In this document: positions 31,092 to 42,592 of the stretch, piece by piece
How the letters are laid out: every line of letters begins with the position of its first letter
Numbering within the stretch: position 1 is the first letter of the stretch
Assembly: GCF_037176765.1 (NCBI RefSeq)
Contig: NC_090026.1
Span: forward strand, 60,827,252 to 60,891,251
Length of the DNA stretch: 64,000 bases
Direction of reading: 5' to 3'
Origin: Anolis sagrei
Taxonomy: Eukaryota > Chordata > Lepidosauria > Squamata > Anolidae
Notes under the pieces: generated by a model
Database searches by the model: none
What the model was told of the DNA's origin: nothing
Seen by the model: the letters and a program-made list of their open reading frames with translations, nothing else
Made by a program: the position numbers and the translations under genes

Positions 31092-31226
31092 TAGAATCAT
31101 AGAAATTTGAAGAGACATCTTCTCCAATCCCCCGCTTTTGAAGAAAATCCATATCTAATAGAATAGTTACAAAGAATCACGGGGTTGGAAGGAATCCCAT
31201 CACCTTCCAAGGCAATCTATCCCCCC
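31092..31226 (-). mobile_element. Old CR1 3' fragments
   Basis: Diverged matches to the CR1 terminus ('agaatcatagaaatttgaag', 'aatcacggggttggaaggaa') lie directly beside a younger copy. Confidence 0.5.
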
Positions 31227-31715
31227 TCATAGAATCATAGAATCAAAGAAATCATAGAATCAAAGAGTTGGAAGAGACCTCATGGACCATCCAGTCCAAC
31301 CCCCTGCCAAGAAGCAGGAATATTGCATTCAAATCACCCCTGAAAGATGGCCATCCACCCTCTGTTTAAAAGCTTCCAAAGAAGGAGTCTCCACCATACT
31401 CTGGGGCAAAGAGTTCCACTGCTGAACAGTTTTCACAGTCAGGAAGTTCGTCCTAATGTTCAGATGGAATCTCCTTTTTTGCAGTTTGAAGCCATTGTTC
31501 TGCATCCTAGTTTCCAGGGCAGCAGAAAACAAGCTTGCTCCCTCCTCCCTATGACTTCTCACATACTTACACATGGCTATTATCTCTCCTCTCAGCCTTC
31601 TCTTCTTCAGGCTAAACATGCTCAGCTCTTTAAGTCACTTTTCATAGGGCTTGTTCTCCAGACCCTTGATCATTTTAGTCGCCCTCCTCTGGACACATTC
31701 CAGCTTGTCAACATC

Positions 31716-33204
31716 TGTGCTGTCCGCCCAGACACTATAAAAAATAAAACTTTGACGTGCTTCCCTCTATTGCTGAGAGAACTGCAGTTGTCTATCTTTT
31801 TTTTTTTAAATATTTTTATTGAGGTATTTCCTTACAGATATATAGGTAAAAGTAGGGGGTAGGAAATATTAGGGTTCAAGATAGGAAAAAGGTCAGACGG
31901 AACAACTGGGTTGGGAAGGGGGGGGGTGTGAGACTAGGTTGGGGAAGAAGGAAATGGGAGATGTATGGGATCTGGGGTGGGAAGGGGGGGGGGTGGATGT
32001 GATGTGATGAGGGTCTTCTGACTTCCTTTATCTCCTTCTCTCTGGTTCAGTCTTTTTTATTTTCTTCCTTCTTCTGAAAAGTCATTCTTCCTCTCCTTTT
32101 GTGTCTTTCCTATTTTGGTCGGCTGATGCGTAATCCTCAAATAGCTTTCAGTCTGTTTTTCTCATTGGTCTTCCATATGAGTGTTTTAATGCAAAGGTCA
32201 GTTTGTCCATATCTTTGATTTCCTTCACCTTGCTTAACCATTCGTCCTTTGTGGCTACGTCTTTCTGTTTCCATTTCTTTGCCAAAACTATTCTTGCTGC
32301 TGTGATACAGTAATTGAACAAAATATCCTTATTCTGGTCTAGTTCCACTTCTTCATCTGTTATTCCCAATAAAAAGTATTCTGGTTTCGTCTGAATCTTT
32401 GTTTTTAAGATCTTCTCGCATTCTTGTTTTATCATTTTCCAATATGTATTAATTACAGGGCACGTCCACCACTGCAGTTGTCTATCTTGAAACCTTAAGA
32501 TACTAAGCAACTGAGACTAGTACTTGTTTTAAATATCAAAAAGAATATTTATTTACACGAAGTCCTTGAAGACTTGGCACAGATCATTAAGTTACAATCA
32601 AACAGTCAATAAATGGACAATAAATGGAACTTTAGAAATATTCTTTCCTTTCTATAGTTACAGAGGCAACCCCTTTCTCCAGATAAGATTCTGGAATCTT
32701 AACACCCTAATTTTAAGCTGTTGTGGTTTAGAAAGAAGCAGGTTCTTTCCCTATCTATAACTTAAAGTTAGTTCAGGAGACTAAGGAGTGCCAACTCTCT
32801 CTATAACTATATATTCAAAACACAATTTACTATCTATACTAGCTCAGTATAGCTTAATACTTATCTATAAAGTAGTCTAGGTTAAAGTAGTTTTTGCAAT
32901 GGTTTTCCAGAGCTTAGCTGCATAGCCGTCTGCATGCCTGAAAGTCCTTCCTCAAACTGAATAGGGCAGGGAGGATTCCAAAATGGAGGTTCTTCCCCAG
33001 GAGCAGGGGCGGGCTCAAAGGGCTGCTCCCTAGAACAATCATTGCAAAGAAGACCTGAAGACTAGCTTTGCAGACTGGCTTTGCAAATTCTGACTGTTAA
33101 CCTCCAGGCCTTGCAAACTGCAGCAGCCCTGGGACAAAATGCAAAAGAAAGCAACCTTAAGCAGCTGAGAGGTAAGGCAAACCCGGATCCTGGGGGACGG
33201 AACA
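31716..33204 (-). mobile_element. Solo LTR inside CR1, itself hosting an L1
   Basis: TG...CA ends (TGTGCTGTCCGCCC and GGGGACGGAACA) with a perfect 5-bp duplication ACATC (31711-31715, 33205-33209). About 800 bp remain without the L1. A poly(A)-type AATAAA near 32550 on the minus strand suggests minus orientation. It is a fossil LTR without internal genes, younger than the CR1 and older than the L1. Confidence 0.75.
31799..32470 (-). mobile_element. L1 LINE 3' end with perfect 18-bp TSD
   Basis: A T-run at 31797-31809 is the reversed poly(A). The minus strand codes the L1 ORF2 C-terminus: WWTCPVINTYWKMIKQECEK, KPEYFLLGITDEEVEL and AARIVLAKKWKQ. ACTGCAGTTGTCTATCTT flanks it (31781-31798, 32471-32488). 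It is 5'-truncated and recent. The 3' UTR is C-rich on its own strand. Confidence 0.92.
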
Positions 33205-33460
33205 ACATCTCCCTTCAATTGTGGTGCCCAAAACTGAACACAGTATTCCAGATGTGGTCTAACCAGGACAGAAGAGAGGGGTAGTATGAGTTCCCTGGAT
33301 CTAGTCACTATAATCTTATTGATGCAGGCCGAAATCCCATTGGCTTTTTTGCTGCCACATCACATTGTTGGCTCATGTTTAATTTGTTGTTCACAAGGAC
33401 TCCAAGATCTTTTTCACACATACTGCTCTCGAGCCATGCATCCCCCATTCTGCATCTGGT

Positions 33461-34380
33461 CTTAAACACTTAGTAAGTTCATTCTGGGTAAACCCACGCA
33501 CATAATTGACTCGGATATCATCCCACTTAATTGATCGTCTCAGACACCAAGTTCTGAATGACCTTGAAGTCATTAGATTCTATGAATGGTATCTCTTTGA
33601 CCATGCTAAAATGATATCAACTACCTCCTTTGAATAGCCTCAGTAATGTAACATGTACATCTCAATTTCCACAGGATCAACATTAACCAGTTTGGATCTT
33701 GATGAAGTATTAGACCTTGATTAATCAAATCTTGCCTTTGTGGCAACTGCCATGGTCTTTTGATGAACATCTGGAACAGACTCCGGAACCACGGACAGCG
33801 CAGCCAATATGGAGCTATAAACACCGCTGCAGTTCTTTTGATCTAAATCCTTGCCAACGCCTTTTGAATAATTGGTAGAGGAAGACATGCATAATGGACG
33901 GCAGGAAGCCAAAGCATTGCCAGAAAACCATGCTGTTCTTGCTTTTTTGCTTCCATCTATGGTAAAATAGCTACTTAATTTCCAGAGGTGAACAAATCAA
34001 TCTGGAATGTTCCAAAGGATGTGTCTAATGTTCAAACAGTTTCTGAAGTTTCCATGATTAATTGTGTGCCTGTTCAAATAGTCTGCATGCACACTCAGGC
34101 ACACTGCTGTAATTGACTTCAAAGTTGCCTTTGTCCACTGAAGTATCCTGTTTTTTTGTTTTTTTAGGCTTATGGAGCATATTCTTCCTTTGGTTGCAAA
34201 TATAAGATTTCACCATGAAGTGTCCATACACACTTGAACATGTATGCCTTTGATCATGACTGCCCATCCCATTGCTGCACACTTTCAAGTTTTGCTGTGT
34301 CTCAGATCTATGCAGGTCCATTTCCCTTGAACTGAATGGCCTTCTCAAGAAGGTCCCCACCTAGGGAGACTCACATCCAT
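33461..34380 (-). mobile_element. DIRS-like retroelement fossil (RT/RNase H to recombinase region)
   Basis: The minus strand shows words typical of DIRS polyproteins: an RNase H-end-like FGTFQIDLFTSGN, then a segment resembling 'apyWlrcpWfrslfq' and 'lpqrqdlinqg'. It is an old, broken fragment with several breaks and no recognisable terminal repeats. Confidence 0.5.
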
Positions 34381-34559
34381 GGCTACCGTTATTCTTAGCT
34401 GGTTCAAGAATTATATCACCTTGTTTAGTCGCTACTTCGTTCTTCGGATCCCCTGTCCAGATACATTACATTGCTCTCTCACCCAGTGTTTTTAAACTTT
34501 TAATTTCTGTAACTGGCCTTGCCATTGTGACCAATATTCTGTGTTCAAATATTGTGATT

Positions 34560-34800
34560 ATAGGGTTGTTGCAGGCATTTCCGGGCTATATGACCATGTT
34601 CTAGAGGCATTTTCTCCTGACGTTTCGCCTGCATCTATGACAAGCATCCTCAAAGGTAGTTGGAAGTAGGAAAATGGGTTTATATATCTGTGGAATGATC
34701 AGGGTGGGACAAAGGACTTTTTGTCTGCTGCAGCTAGGTGTGAATGTTTTAACTGACCACCTTGATTAGCATTTAATGGCTTGGAAGTGCCTGGGAGGAA
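34560..34800. mobile_element. 'gacgtttcgcctgcat' repeat copy
   Basis: 'tccgggctatatgaccatgt', 'ctcctgacgtttcgcctgca' and 'tgaccaccttgattagcatt' match the repeats at 6636-7422, 54357-54530 and 62340-62540. Class unknown. Confidence 0.5.
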
Positions 34801-34804
34801 TCTT

Positions 34805-35165
34805 TTGTTGAGAGTGATTTGATCTTGTAAGAGATCTGATGTTCTACTGGTAGCCAATGCAGTTGTTGCAGAATCGGTGCAATATGGGATCTTATAGATG
34901 ATCCCGCTAGCAGCCTGGCCGCTGCATTTTGGACCATCCGAATCTTCTGGGTTGTTGACTTCGGAAGGCCGGCATATAAGGCGTTGCAATAGTCCAACCT
35001 CGTGGAGATATATAGGTCATAGTAATTAGAGATATATAGGTCATAATAAGCACTTTGAATTGGAAATGAACTGGTAGCCGTTGGAGCCATTCCAACAAAG
35101 GAGTAATATGCTCCCTATGCCCGATCCCATCAGCATGCTGGTGGCATCATTTTGAAACCACTGAA
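34805..35165 (-). mobile_element. L2-like LINE fragment, inverted against the next copy
   Basis: The minus strand reads TRLDYCNALYAGLPKSTTQK, MVQNAAARLLAGSSIRSHIA and LQQLHWLPVEHQISYKI. The plus-strand copy directly follows, giving a large inverted repeat. Confidence 0.8.
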
Positions 35166-35933
35166 GTTCCGTCTGCCACTGTTAAAAGCCTTGGGGTTGT
35201 GTTTTACTCATTGCTGATGATGGAGGCCCAGATCACTGCCATAAGGAAGCAGGCCTTTTTTCATTTTCGCCAGGCAAGGAAATTGGCATCCTACCTTTCG
35301 GTAGAAGCATTGGCAACGGTAATCCACGCAACAGTCACCACGAGGTTGGACTATTGCAACGCCTTATATGCTGGTCTTCCGAAGTCAACAACCCAGAAGA
35401 TTCGGATGGTCCAGGCTGCTAGCAGGATCATGTATAAGATCCCATATTGCACCGATTCTGCAACAACTGCATTGGCTACCAGTAGAACATCGGACCTCTT
35501 ACAAGATACTGATCCTGACATTTAGAGATCAAAATGGCCAAGAACCTTTATATCTTAGGGACCGCCTCATTCCTTTTTTCCATCAAGAAAATCTCCTATA
35601 CATACCGGGCCCTAGGAAGGTACACCTGGAAGCTACAAGGCATAGAGCTTTTTCGACCTATGCTTCAATTCTGTGGAACTCATTGCCTCCATATATTAGA
35701 GCAATGTCGGAGTTGCGACCTTTTGTAAAGGCGCTCAAGTCTTGGCTGTTTGGTTGTGCATTTAAGTAAAGTGATCAGATCTAATTTGCCAAATAGTCAC
35801 AGTTGAATGTTCTTATGTTGAATGTTTTTTATATTGTGTAAATGCTATTTTAAATTGTAAGTCGCTTGGGACACCTTGATGGAGAGCGACTAATTAAGAA
35901 ATAAAGTGAAGTGAAGTGAAGTGTCTGAAGAGT
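35166..35933 (+). mobile_element. L2-like LINE 3' end with a (GAAGT)n tail
   Basis: Reads HATVTTRLDYCNALYAGLPK in one frame, then in another frame LQQLHWLPVEHRTSYKILIL, KVHLEATRHRAFSTYASILW and SWLFGCAFK with a stop. The 3' UTR 'taagtcgcttgggacacctt' ends in AAGTGAAGTGAAGTG. The tail differs from the (AAT)n or (AAAT)n tails of the other L2 copies, so this is a separate subfamily. It contains a frameshift with loss of sequence near 35410. Confidence 0.85.
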
Positions 35934-35939
35934 TTCCAA

Positions 35940-36420
35940 AGCCAATCCCATGTAGAATGCATTACAGTAGACCCAATGTGGTGTAATCAAGGTTCATTTT
36001 ACAATAACCAAATCTGGCTTCTCAAGAAAAGGACACGCTCAAGTTAACTATACAAATGCACCACTGTTGAAAACCTGCACATACAGCATCAGGATTGTGT
36101 CCAGAAGAACACTGAAACTGCTATCCTGTGATTTCAGGGGAAGTATAACAGGCTGAGTCCCTACATCCTTGTTCTGCCTTTTAGCCAAGAGTCAACCTCT
36201 GTCTTGTCTGGATTAAGTTTCAGTTTGTTTGCCCTAATTCAGTCCATTATTGGCAATAGACCTGACTTCAGAGAGCTTCCTTGGAATCCAATAGGAAGGA
36301 GAGCTAGAGTTGGGTGTCATCAGCATATTTTGACACAGAAGCTTCACATCTCTCAGGGATTTCATGTCGATATTATACAGATTCCCTTTAATGCTCTGAG
36401 CCATCACAGCCATGTGATGT
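35940..36420 (-). mobile_element. Old L2-like LINE, RT core region
   Basis: The minus strand contains a QYADDTQL-like motif (from 'gggtgtcatcagcatatttt') and words of the RT palm. Heavily decayed. About 80 bp (36216-36297) recur almost unchanged at 4965-5036. Confidence 0.55.
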
Positions 36421-36422
36421 AG

Positions 36423-37096
36423 GGACAAAACTGTAGGGATGAGCAGGGTGATTTTCATTTCCCTTTCTCTAATAATTCTGTGTTATACTAGCTTCCTCTT
36501 GCTTTGTCAGATGCCAACAGAAAGTCACCTGTGTCACCCCTGGTACAAACATTTTCTGATCTTGGGTGATTTCCTCATTAGGAGGGCATGCAGGGGCGGC
36601 TCAACCCATACGCAAAGTAAGCACTTGCAGTATAGTTGATTTTGCTCAGGGGTGCTCTTGAGGCGCTCTTGGGGGAAAATAGACCTTGACACATGTGAGT
36701 TGTAGTTACTGGGATGTATAGTTCACCTACAATCAAATAGCATTCTGAACTCCACCAATGATGGAATTGAACCAAATATGAAACACAGAACTCCCACGAC
36801 GAACAGAAAATATATACAAGTGATTGGTTGGGGGCACCAAAATACCATGGAAAATGACCTAGGGCCGCCTCTGAGGGCATGAGGTTTGAGAAAATCTCTG
36901 GTACCTCTCTATTGTGGACCCAGGTTCTGAAAGGTCAGAACCTGGGCCCACAAAACTGTAGGGATGAGCAGGGTGGTTTTCATTTCCCTTTCTCTAATAA
37001 TTCTGTGTTATACTAGCTTCTGCTTGCTTTGTCAGATACCAACAGAAAGTCACCTGTGTCACAAACATTTTCTGATCTTGGGTGATTTCCTCATTG
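36423..37096 (+). repeat. Direct duplication of about 150 bp flanking a hAT
   Basis: 36423-36580 and 36951-37096 share 'caaaactgtagggatgagca', 'ctctaataattctgtgttat' and 'gaaagtcacctgtgtcac'. They are about 530 bp apart, with the hAT element between them. The first copy has about 12 extra bases. I know no family for it. Confidence 0.75.
36591..36873. mobile_element. hAT non-autonomous element carrying the shared module
   Basis: The ends CAGGGGCGGCTCAACC and ...AGGGCCGCCTCTG are flanked by a perfect 8-bp duplication AGGGCATG (36583-36590, 36874-36881). The middle (about 36660-36830, 'gttcacctacaatcaaatag') is the same anonymous module as in the Helitron-like and SPIN-like elements. Confidence 0.8.
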
Positions 37097-37583
37097 CTTT
37101 TCCCCGAGTGTAAATGTCATATTTAGTTCTACATAATGTGTGTATGAGAATGTGTGAAGAATAGAAGCAAGATAAACAGCTTTCTTCTTGGCACCTAAAC
37201 TTGGAAAATTCAAATGCTAGCAGACCCAAGTAAAGCTGTTGTTTTTCTGGTCCAGACACAAAGCCAGAAATAAACCGCTAGACTCCTGATTTCTTTCAGT
37301 GTTTTTTTTTTTTAAATCATCAAATGATTTCAATGAGTTAAATATTTTAATAAGACTGTCACAGGTTACTCAAGAAACATATACACTTCTCTTGTTTGAA
37401 CTCCCTATGTTATCTCATCTTTGTTATTTGCTGAAACATTAGTTGATTTCTTTCTAGGTATTAGGACTTTCTGCAAATGTGAGTGCCTCTTCCTGCATCA
37501 ATTTTGACATCAGTCCCATGAAATCATTTTTTTTTTTGCTGATAAGCAGCAGTGGGAAGGAGTTGGTCAGCATGAAGAACAGA
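37097..37583. other. Segment with nothing recognised
   Basis: No coding or repeat features identified. Confidence 0.4.
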
Positions 37584-37668
37584 TTATTTATTTATTTATT
37601 TGCTATATTTGTATACCGCTCTTCTCAGCCGTCGGGCGACTCAGAGCGGTTCACAATAGCAAAATTCA
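37584..37668 (-). mobile_element. L2 3' terminus
   Basis: 'tatttatttatttgctatat' and 'ttctcagccgtcgggcgact' form the reversed L2 terminal block, cut at once by a CR1. Confidence 0.75.
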
Positions 37669-38938
37669 TAGAATCATAGAATCAAAGAGTTGGAAGAGAC
37701 CTCATGGGCCATCCAGTCCAACCCCCTGCCAAGAAGCAGGAATATTGCATTCAAATCACCGCTGGCAGATGGCCATCCAGCCTCTGTTTAAAAGCTTCCA
37801 AAGAAGGAGCCTCCACCACACTCTGGGGCAGAGAGTTCCACTGCTGAACTGCTCTCAGAGTTAGGAAGTTCTTCCTCATGTTCAGATGGAATCTGTAGTT
37901 TGAAGCCATTGTTCCAAGTCCTAGTCTCCAAGGAAGCAGAAAACAAGCTTGCTCCCTCCTCCCTATGGCTTCCTCTCACATATTTATACATGGCTATCAT
38001 GTCTCCTTTCAGCCATCTCTTCTTCAGGCTAAACATGCCCAGCTCCTTAAGCCGCTCCTCATAGGGCTTGTTCTCCAGACCCTTGATCATTTTAGTCACC
38101 CTCTTCTGGACACATTCCAGCTTGTCAGTATCTCTCTTGAATTGTGGTGCCCAGAATTGGACACAATATTCCAGGTGTAGTCTAACCAAAGCAGAATAGA
38201 GGGGTAGCATTACTTCCCTAGATCTAGACACTATGGTCCTATTGATGCAGACCAAAATCCCACTGGCTTTTTTTGCCACCACATCACATTGTTGGCTCAT
38301 GTTTAACTTGTTGTCCACGAGGACTCAAAGATCTTTTTCACACGTACTCCTCTTGAGCCAGGCATTATCCCCCATTCTGTATCTTTGCATTTTGTTTTTC
38401 CTGCCAAAGTGGAATATCTTGCATTTGTCACTGTTGAACTTCATTTTGTTAGTTTTGGCCCATCTCTCTAGTCTGTCAAGATCATTTTGTATTCTGTTCC
38501 TGTCCTCTGGAGTATTGGCTATCCCTCCCAATTTGGTGTTGTTTGCAAACTTGATGATCCTGCCTTCTAGCCCTTCACCTAAGTCATTAATAAAGATGTT
38601 GAACAGGACTGGGCCCAGGACGGAACCCTGCGGCACTCCACTTGTCACTTCTTTCCAGGATGAAGAGGAAGCATTGGTGAGCACCCTCTGGGTTCGTCCA
38701 TTTAACCAATTACTGATCCACCTCACCGTAGTTTTGCCTAACCCATATTGGACTGGTTTCCTTGCCAGAAGGTCATGGGGGACCTTGTCGAAGGCCTTAC
38801 TGAAATCCAGGTGCGCTACATCCACGGCATTCCCCGCATCTACCCAGCTTGTAACTCTATCGAAAAAAGAGATCAGATTAGTCTGGCATGACTTGTTTTT
38901 GATAAATCCATGTTGACTATTAGCGATGACCGCATTTG
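37669..38938 (-). mobile_element. CR1 LINE, longest copy, catalytically dead
   Basis: Two minus frames (38825-38325 and 38318-37788) cover the RT: DFSKAFDKVPHDLLARK, TSGVPQGSVLGPVLFNIFIN, NKMKFNSDKCKIFHFGRKNK and the C-terminal region. The catalytic box reads FANNTKLGG instead of FADDTKLGG, so both metal-binding aspartates are lost. A frameshift lies near 38320. The 5' end stops near 38938 at an ATC/ATT run. Confidence 0.93.
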
Positions 38939-40369
38939 TTTCTAATCATCATCATCATTATTCCTATCCCGCATTATCTCCCTAAAAAGCAGCGGATACT
39001 AAAACAATACACTACACTACAATTTAAATGTTCTATTTTGATGTGTATTACAAAAAAAGTCATTTTCATCAACACTAGAAAAGTATTATAATGTAAAAGC
39101 CAAATAAAAATTACATCCAGCATCATCAGATTTCAGACCACAATAAGATAACACCACATGTGCCATTGAAGAATTATTTCTTGAAAACATCATCAGGGAA
39201 GGTAGCGAACCCCATGGGGAGGCCTCTTGGTTAGCATATAAAATATTTCTAAATTAAATATGCAAAAAATCATCCTTTGTCTTCATGCCTCTAGCTTGTC
39301 CCAAATTGTAAGCACGCTTCTCGGCTAGTGCAATTGTCCAATCAGGAACACATGGATAAAGTTGTTCAACATCTTCCGGTGTTCTGTTATTTCCATTAGT
39401 GTTGCCAACATCAGCAAAAAATTACCTCTTCTTGGTGCAAATTTGTGTTTTCACTACAAAAAAAGCATGGAGTGTTACCCAGGGTTTAATAATGGTGGCC
39501 ATTTTGGGTCACACCTAGTCACTCACCTCATTTATGAATCTTTCTAACGGCAGGTGATAATGTTCTTTAATTGGTTTACATCCTTAAGATATAGTAGTAC
39601 CAGCAATCATAATTTTGTGATATTAAACACTATTTTCATAACCAATAGCAAACAAGGTATGATTTTAATTGTGGCATTTAAGAAATTAAAGTGGATAAGT
39701 TAATGAATACTACAGTATTAATGGTACTGAGTAATTTCATATTAAAATATTTAACATAGCTATCTATACCCTACAATGTTTTTGCCCATGTACAATCTGA
39801 AATTCTTTCCTACTTGACAGATTTCCTATAGAACTGCAATAAAGGAGATTGAAAACAGAGCTGGAAGCCAGCCCTGTTTTGTTGCTGGAGCGGCTTAATA
39901 CTGCAAATTTGTTAAGCCAAAACGCATGGATCCAAGAAACACTGCAGTGTAAATGGCTTGTCAATCACAGATGAAATCTGTATTTATTTCTCTTTCATGC
40001 ACATACCTTCCAATCTGTTTATTAAGTAGGTGCCTCCAAACTCAGCTGAACAAAAGCATCTGGTATTTGATGTCAGGCACAGATGGACCATTAGTACCAT
40101 GCGCTCAGTGCATTTGCCTATCCCTAGCATTCATTCTCGTCATGGCCATCACATTGAAGATATTTTCATGTCTTTTCCAAAGCAAAACAATTCCCCTGTT
40201 ATCTTCAAAGCAGAAGATTTTCTAGCAGAGATCCTGGAACTGTCTTAAAGTTGTTATAAATGTCAACTACTTGAAAAATTGTGTATTTTTTTTCAAAACG
40301 CAGAATGCAATACTTTGAAATACTATTATTAATAATAACCTATTTATAATGTGACTACCATTTTTGTAG
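38939..40369. other. Intergenic segment, mostly nothing recognised
   Basis: The first 200 bp ('cattattcctatcccgcatt') may be an old reversed L2 tail. The remainder shows no coding frame or repeat ends. Confidence 0.35.
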
Positions 40370-40959
40370 ATGCTGCTCACTCAGGGGTTGTATGGCCACT
40401 CTGAGTGGAGAACACAGTGTTGCAACTCAAAGTTGGCTTCACCTTGCTTCCAAACACCACCACACAAGAGCTGTAGTTTTACAGTTTATTCAGGAAAAAA
40501 TCCAAGTCAAAATAAAGAATAAGCATTGCAAAGTCCCAGAAATTAAGGTTAAATGCAGAATACAGTTCCAAAAATCTTCAGGTAAAAGCAGGAGACATAA
40601 TCCCATTGGCAAAGTTCAAACCAGAGTCCCAGGTACAAGCAATGAAACATTTGCCCCAAGAATCACAATGCAAGAAATCCCAAGCGTACTGCTTTCCAGG
40701 CTAAAGTTATTCCATGAAGCTTTCAGGCTAATAAGCTATGTTGAACTGACGCTTTCACAGAGTTTCCAGAAAGCCTAAATACCTTTCTAACATCAAAACA
40801 TTAGGCTCTCAGCATCATAAAAGCATTGCGATGACCTCTCACCGAGCTAGCCTCCCGTCTGTTTGCCAGACGCGAGCTCCACCTGACCAAGGTGAGCTTC
40901 TCGGGTCAAATCCTTATCTACACTTTCGGTATCATTGTGGAAAGGCACCTGCTTGTTGC
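40370..40959 (-). mobile_element. Possible LTR-type repeat
   Basis: A non-coding block with a reversed AATAAA (tttattcagg) and an LTR-like layout next to the LTR at 40960. No target duplication was found. It is a fossil if real. Confidence 0.3.
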
Positions 40960-41612
40960 CCTCCAATAGGAAACTGGAACTCTCAAAAACCCAAAACGCT
41001 GTAAATAACTCAAAATAAGTTTTATTGATCACAAAGAGTTATTTCTTTAAAGCAATGAGCTGGAAACTTCAGAGGGGTGAAGGAAAATATACGTTACAGT
41101 CTCAGTCCTGGGTCCAAGGTGTTTGAAGCTGAGAAGCCTCACCAAGTTTCCTCTTTCCTCAATGGCTGTGAATGCCGGAGCAAACCACAACCCCAGTTCA
41201 GATGGCCTATGTTTTGAAGACTCAGGATCTTCCTTTGGTGCCAAAAGAACCGGTTTGAAGGCGCTTGAGACTTCCAACGTCATTCAGGTTGGTCTGAACA
41301 TGAAGCACAAGTCTCAAGGGTAAAAAACCTCAGAACTGGTGCTAAGAGGTAATTTAAATCAGGGTCTTTTAGAGTCAAGTCTCTTACTCATGTCCATATG
41401 GTAGGAACTCTGATGGCAGAATGAAAAGAAAGGAAGCACTCCCCTCCTGCAGGAAGAGGTGGAGCCAAACAGTACTGATTGACAGCTATAAGTAACCAAT
41501 CCATACAACTATACATAGGCAGGTAAAAGGGGCACGATTAAGCATGATACAACAGTTTAAATCTTGCAACTAACAGTTCTATACATAGGTGGTGCCACTT
41601 GCTCCATCATAC
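40960..41612 (-). mobile_element. LTR fossil, paralogue of 23656-25080
   Basis: Matches the other copy by eye over about 600 bp ('aataggaaactggaactc', 'ggtttgaaggcgcttgagac', 'aagtctcaagggtaaaaaac', 'gatacaacagtttaaatctt'). The exact left limit is uncertain and may lie nearer 40860. No genes are attached. Confidence 0.6.
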
Positions 41613-41775
41613 TCATTCTTACCAACAATCACCACCACCATCGGTGATCATTCATGGCCAAGTATGATTGTCTTCCAAGGGTAGAATTTTAGCAATGGGT
41701 CCGTAAGTGTCTGAAGACACCCACAGTTTCACCCACCCGGATGCTGACACCACATGGAGCAACACTGTACCAGTT

Positions 41776-42592
41776 CAGAATGATTAGAGAGATGGGCCAA
41801 AATTAACAAAATGAAGTTCAACAGTGACAAATGCAAGGTACTCCACTTTGGCAGGAGAAACGAAATGCAAAGATACAGAATGGGGGATGCCTGGCTCGAG
41901 AGCAGTACGTGTGAAAAAGATCTTGGAGTCCTCGTGGACAACAAGTTAAACATAAGCCAACAATGTGATGTGGCGGCAAAAAAAGCCAATGGGATTTTGG
42001 CCTGCATCAATAGGAGTATAGTGTCTAGATCTAGGGAAGTCATGCTACCCCTCTATTCTGCTTTGGTCACCTGGAATATTGTGTCCAATTCTGGGCACCA
42101 CAATTCAAGAGAGATATTGACAAGCTGGAATGTGTCCAGAGGAGAGCAACTAAAATGATAAAAGGTCTGGAGAACAAGTCCTATGAGGAGTGGCTAAAGG
42201 AGCTGGGCATGTTTAGCCTGAAGAAGAGAAGGCTGAGAGGGGATATGATAGCCATGTATAAATATGTGAGAGGAAGCCACAGAGAGGAGGGAGCAAGCTT
42301 GTTTTCTGCTTCCCTGGAGACTAGGACGCGGAACAATGGCTTCAAACTACAAGAGAGGAGATTCCATCTGAACATGAGGAAGAACTTCCTGACTGTGAGA
42401 GCCGTTCAGCAGTGGAACTCTCTGCCCCGGAGTGTGGTGGAGGCTCCTTCTTTGGAAGCTTTTAAACAGAGGCTGGATGGCCATCTGTCAGGGGTGATTT
42501 GAATGCAATATTCCTGCCTCTTGGCAGGGGGTTGGACTGGATGGCCCATGAGGTCTCTTCCAACTCTTTGATTCTATGATTCTATGATTCTA
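41776..42592 (+). mobile_element. CR1 LINE 3' part
   Basis: Open frames 41811-42158 and 42155-42502 cover [40 protein letters not shown] and the C-terminus DGHLSGVI. A small deletion near 42065 removes 'rphleycv' and shifts frame. It ends with ATTCTATG repeats. Confidence 0.93.

Larger units (their letters stand above)
31227..33460 (-). mobile_element. CR1 LINE split by an LTR insertion
   Basis: CR1 sequence at 31227-31715 (3' end with reversed ATTCTATG) resumes at 33210-33460 ('caattgtggtgcccaaaact' to 'gcatcccccattctgcatct'). The join occurs within 'cttgtcaacatct/ccctt', where the LTR and its 5-bp duplication sit. Confidence 0.88.

Noticed and set aside
38233-38916. Plus-strand frame of 227 codons
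   Set aside because: Antisense to the CR1 RT. Leu/Ser-rich composition and no family signature.
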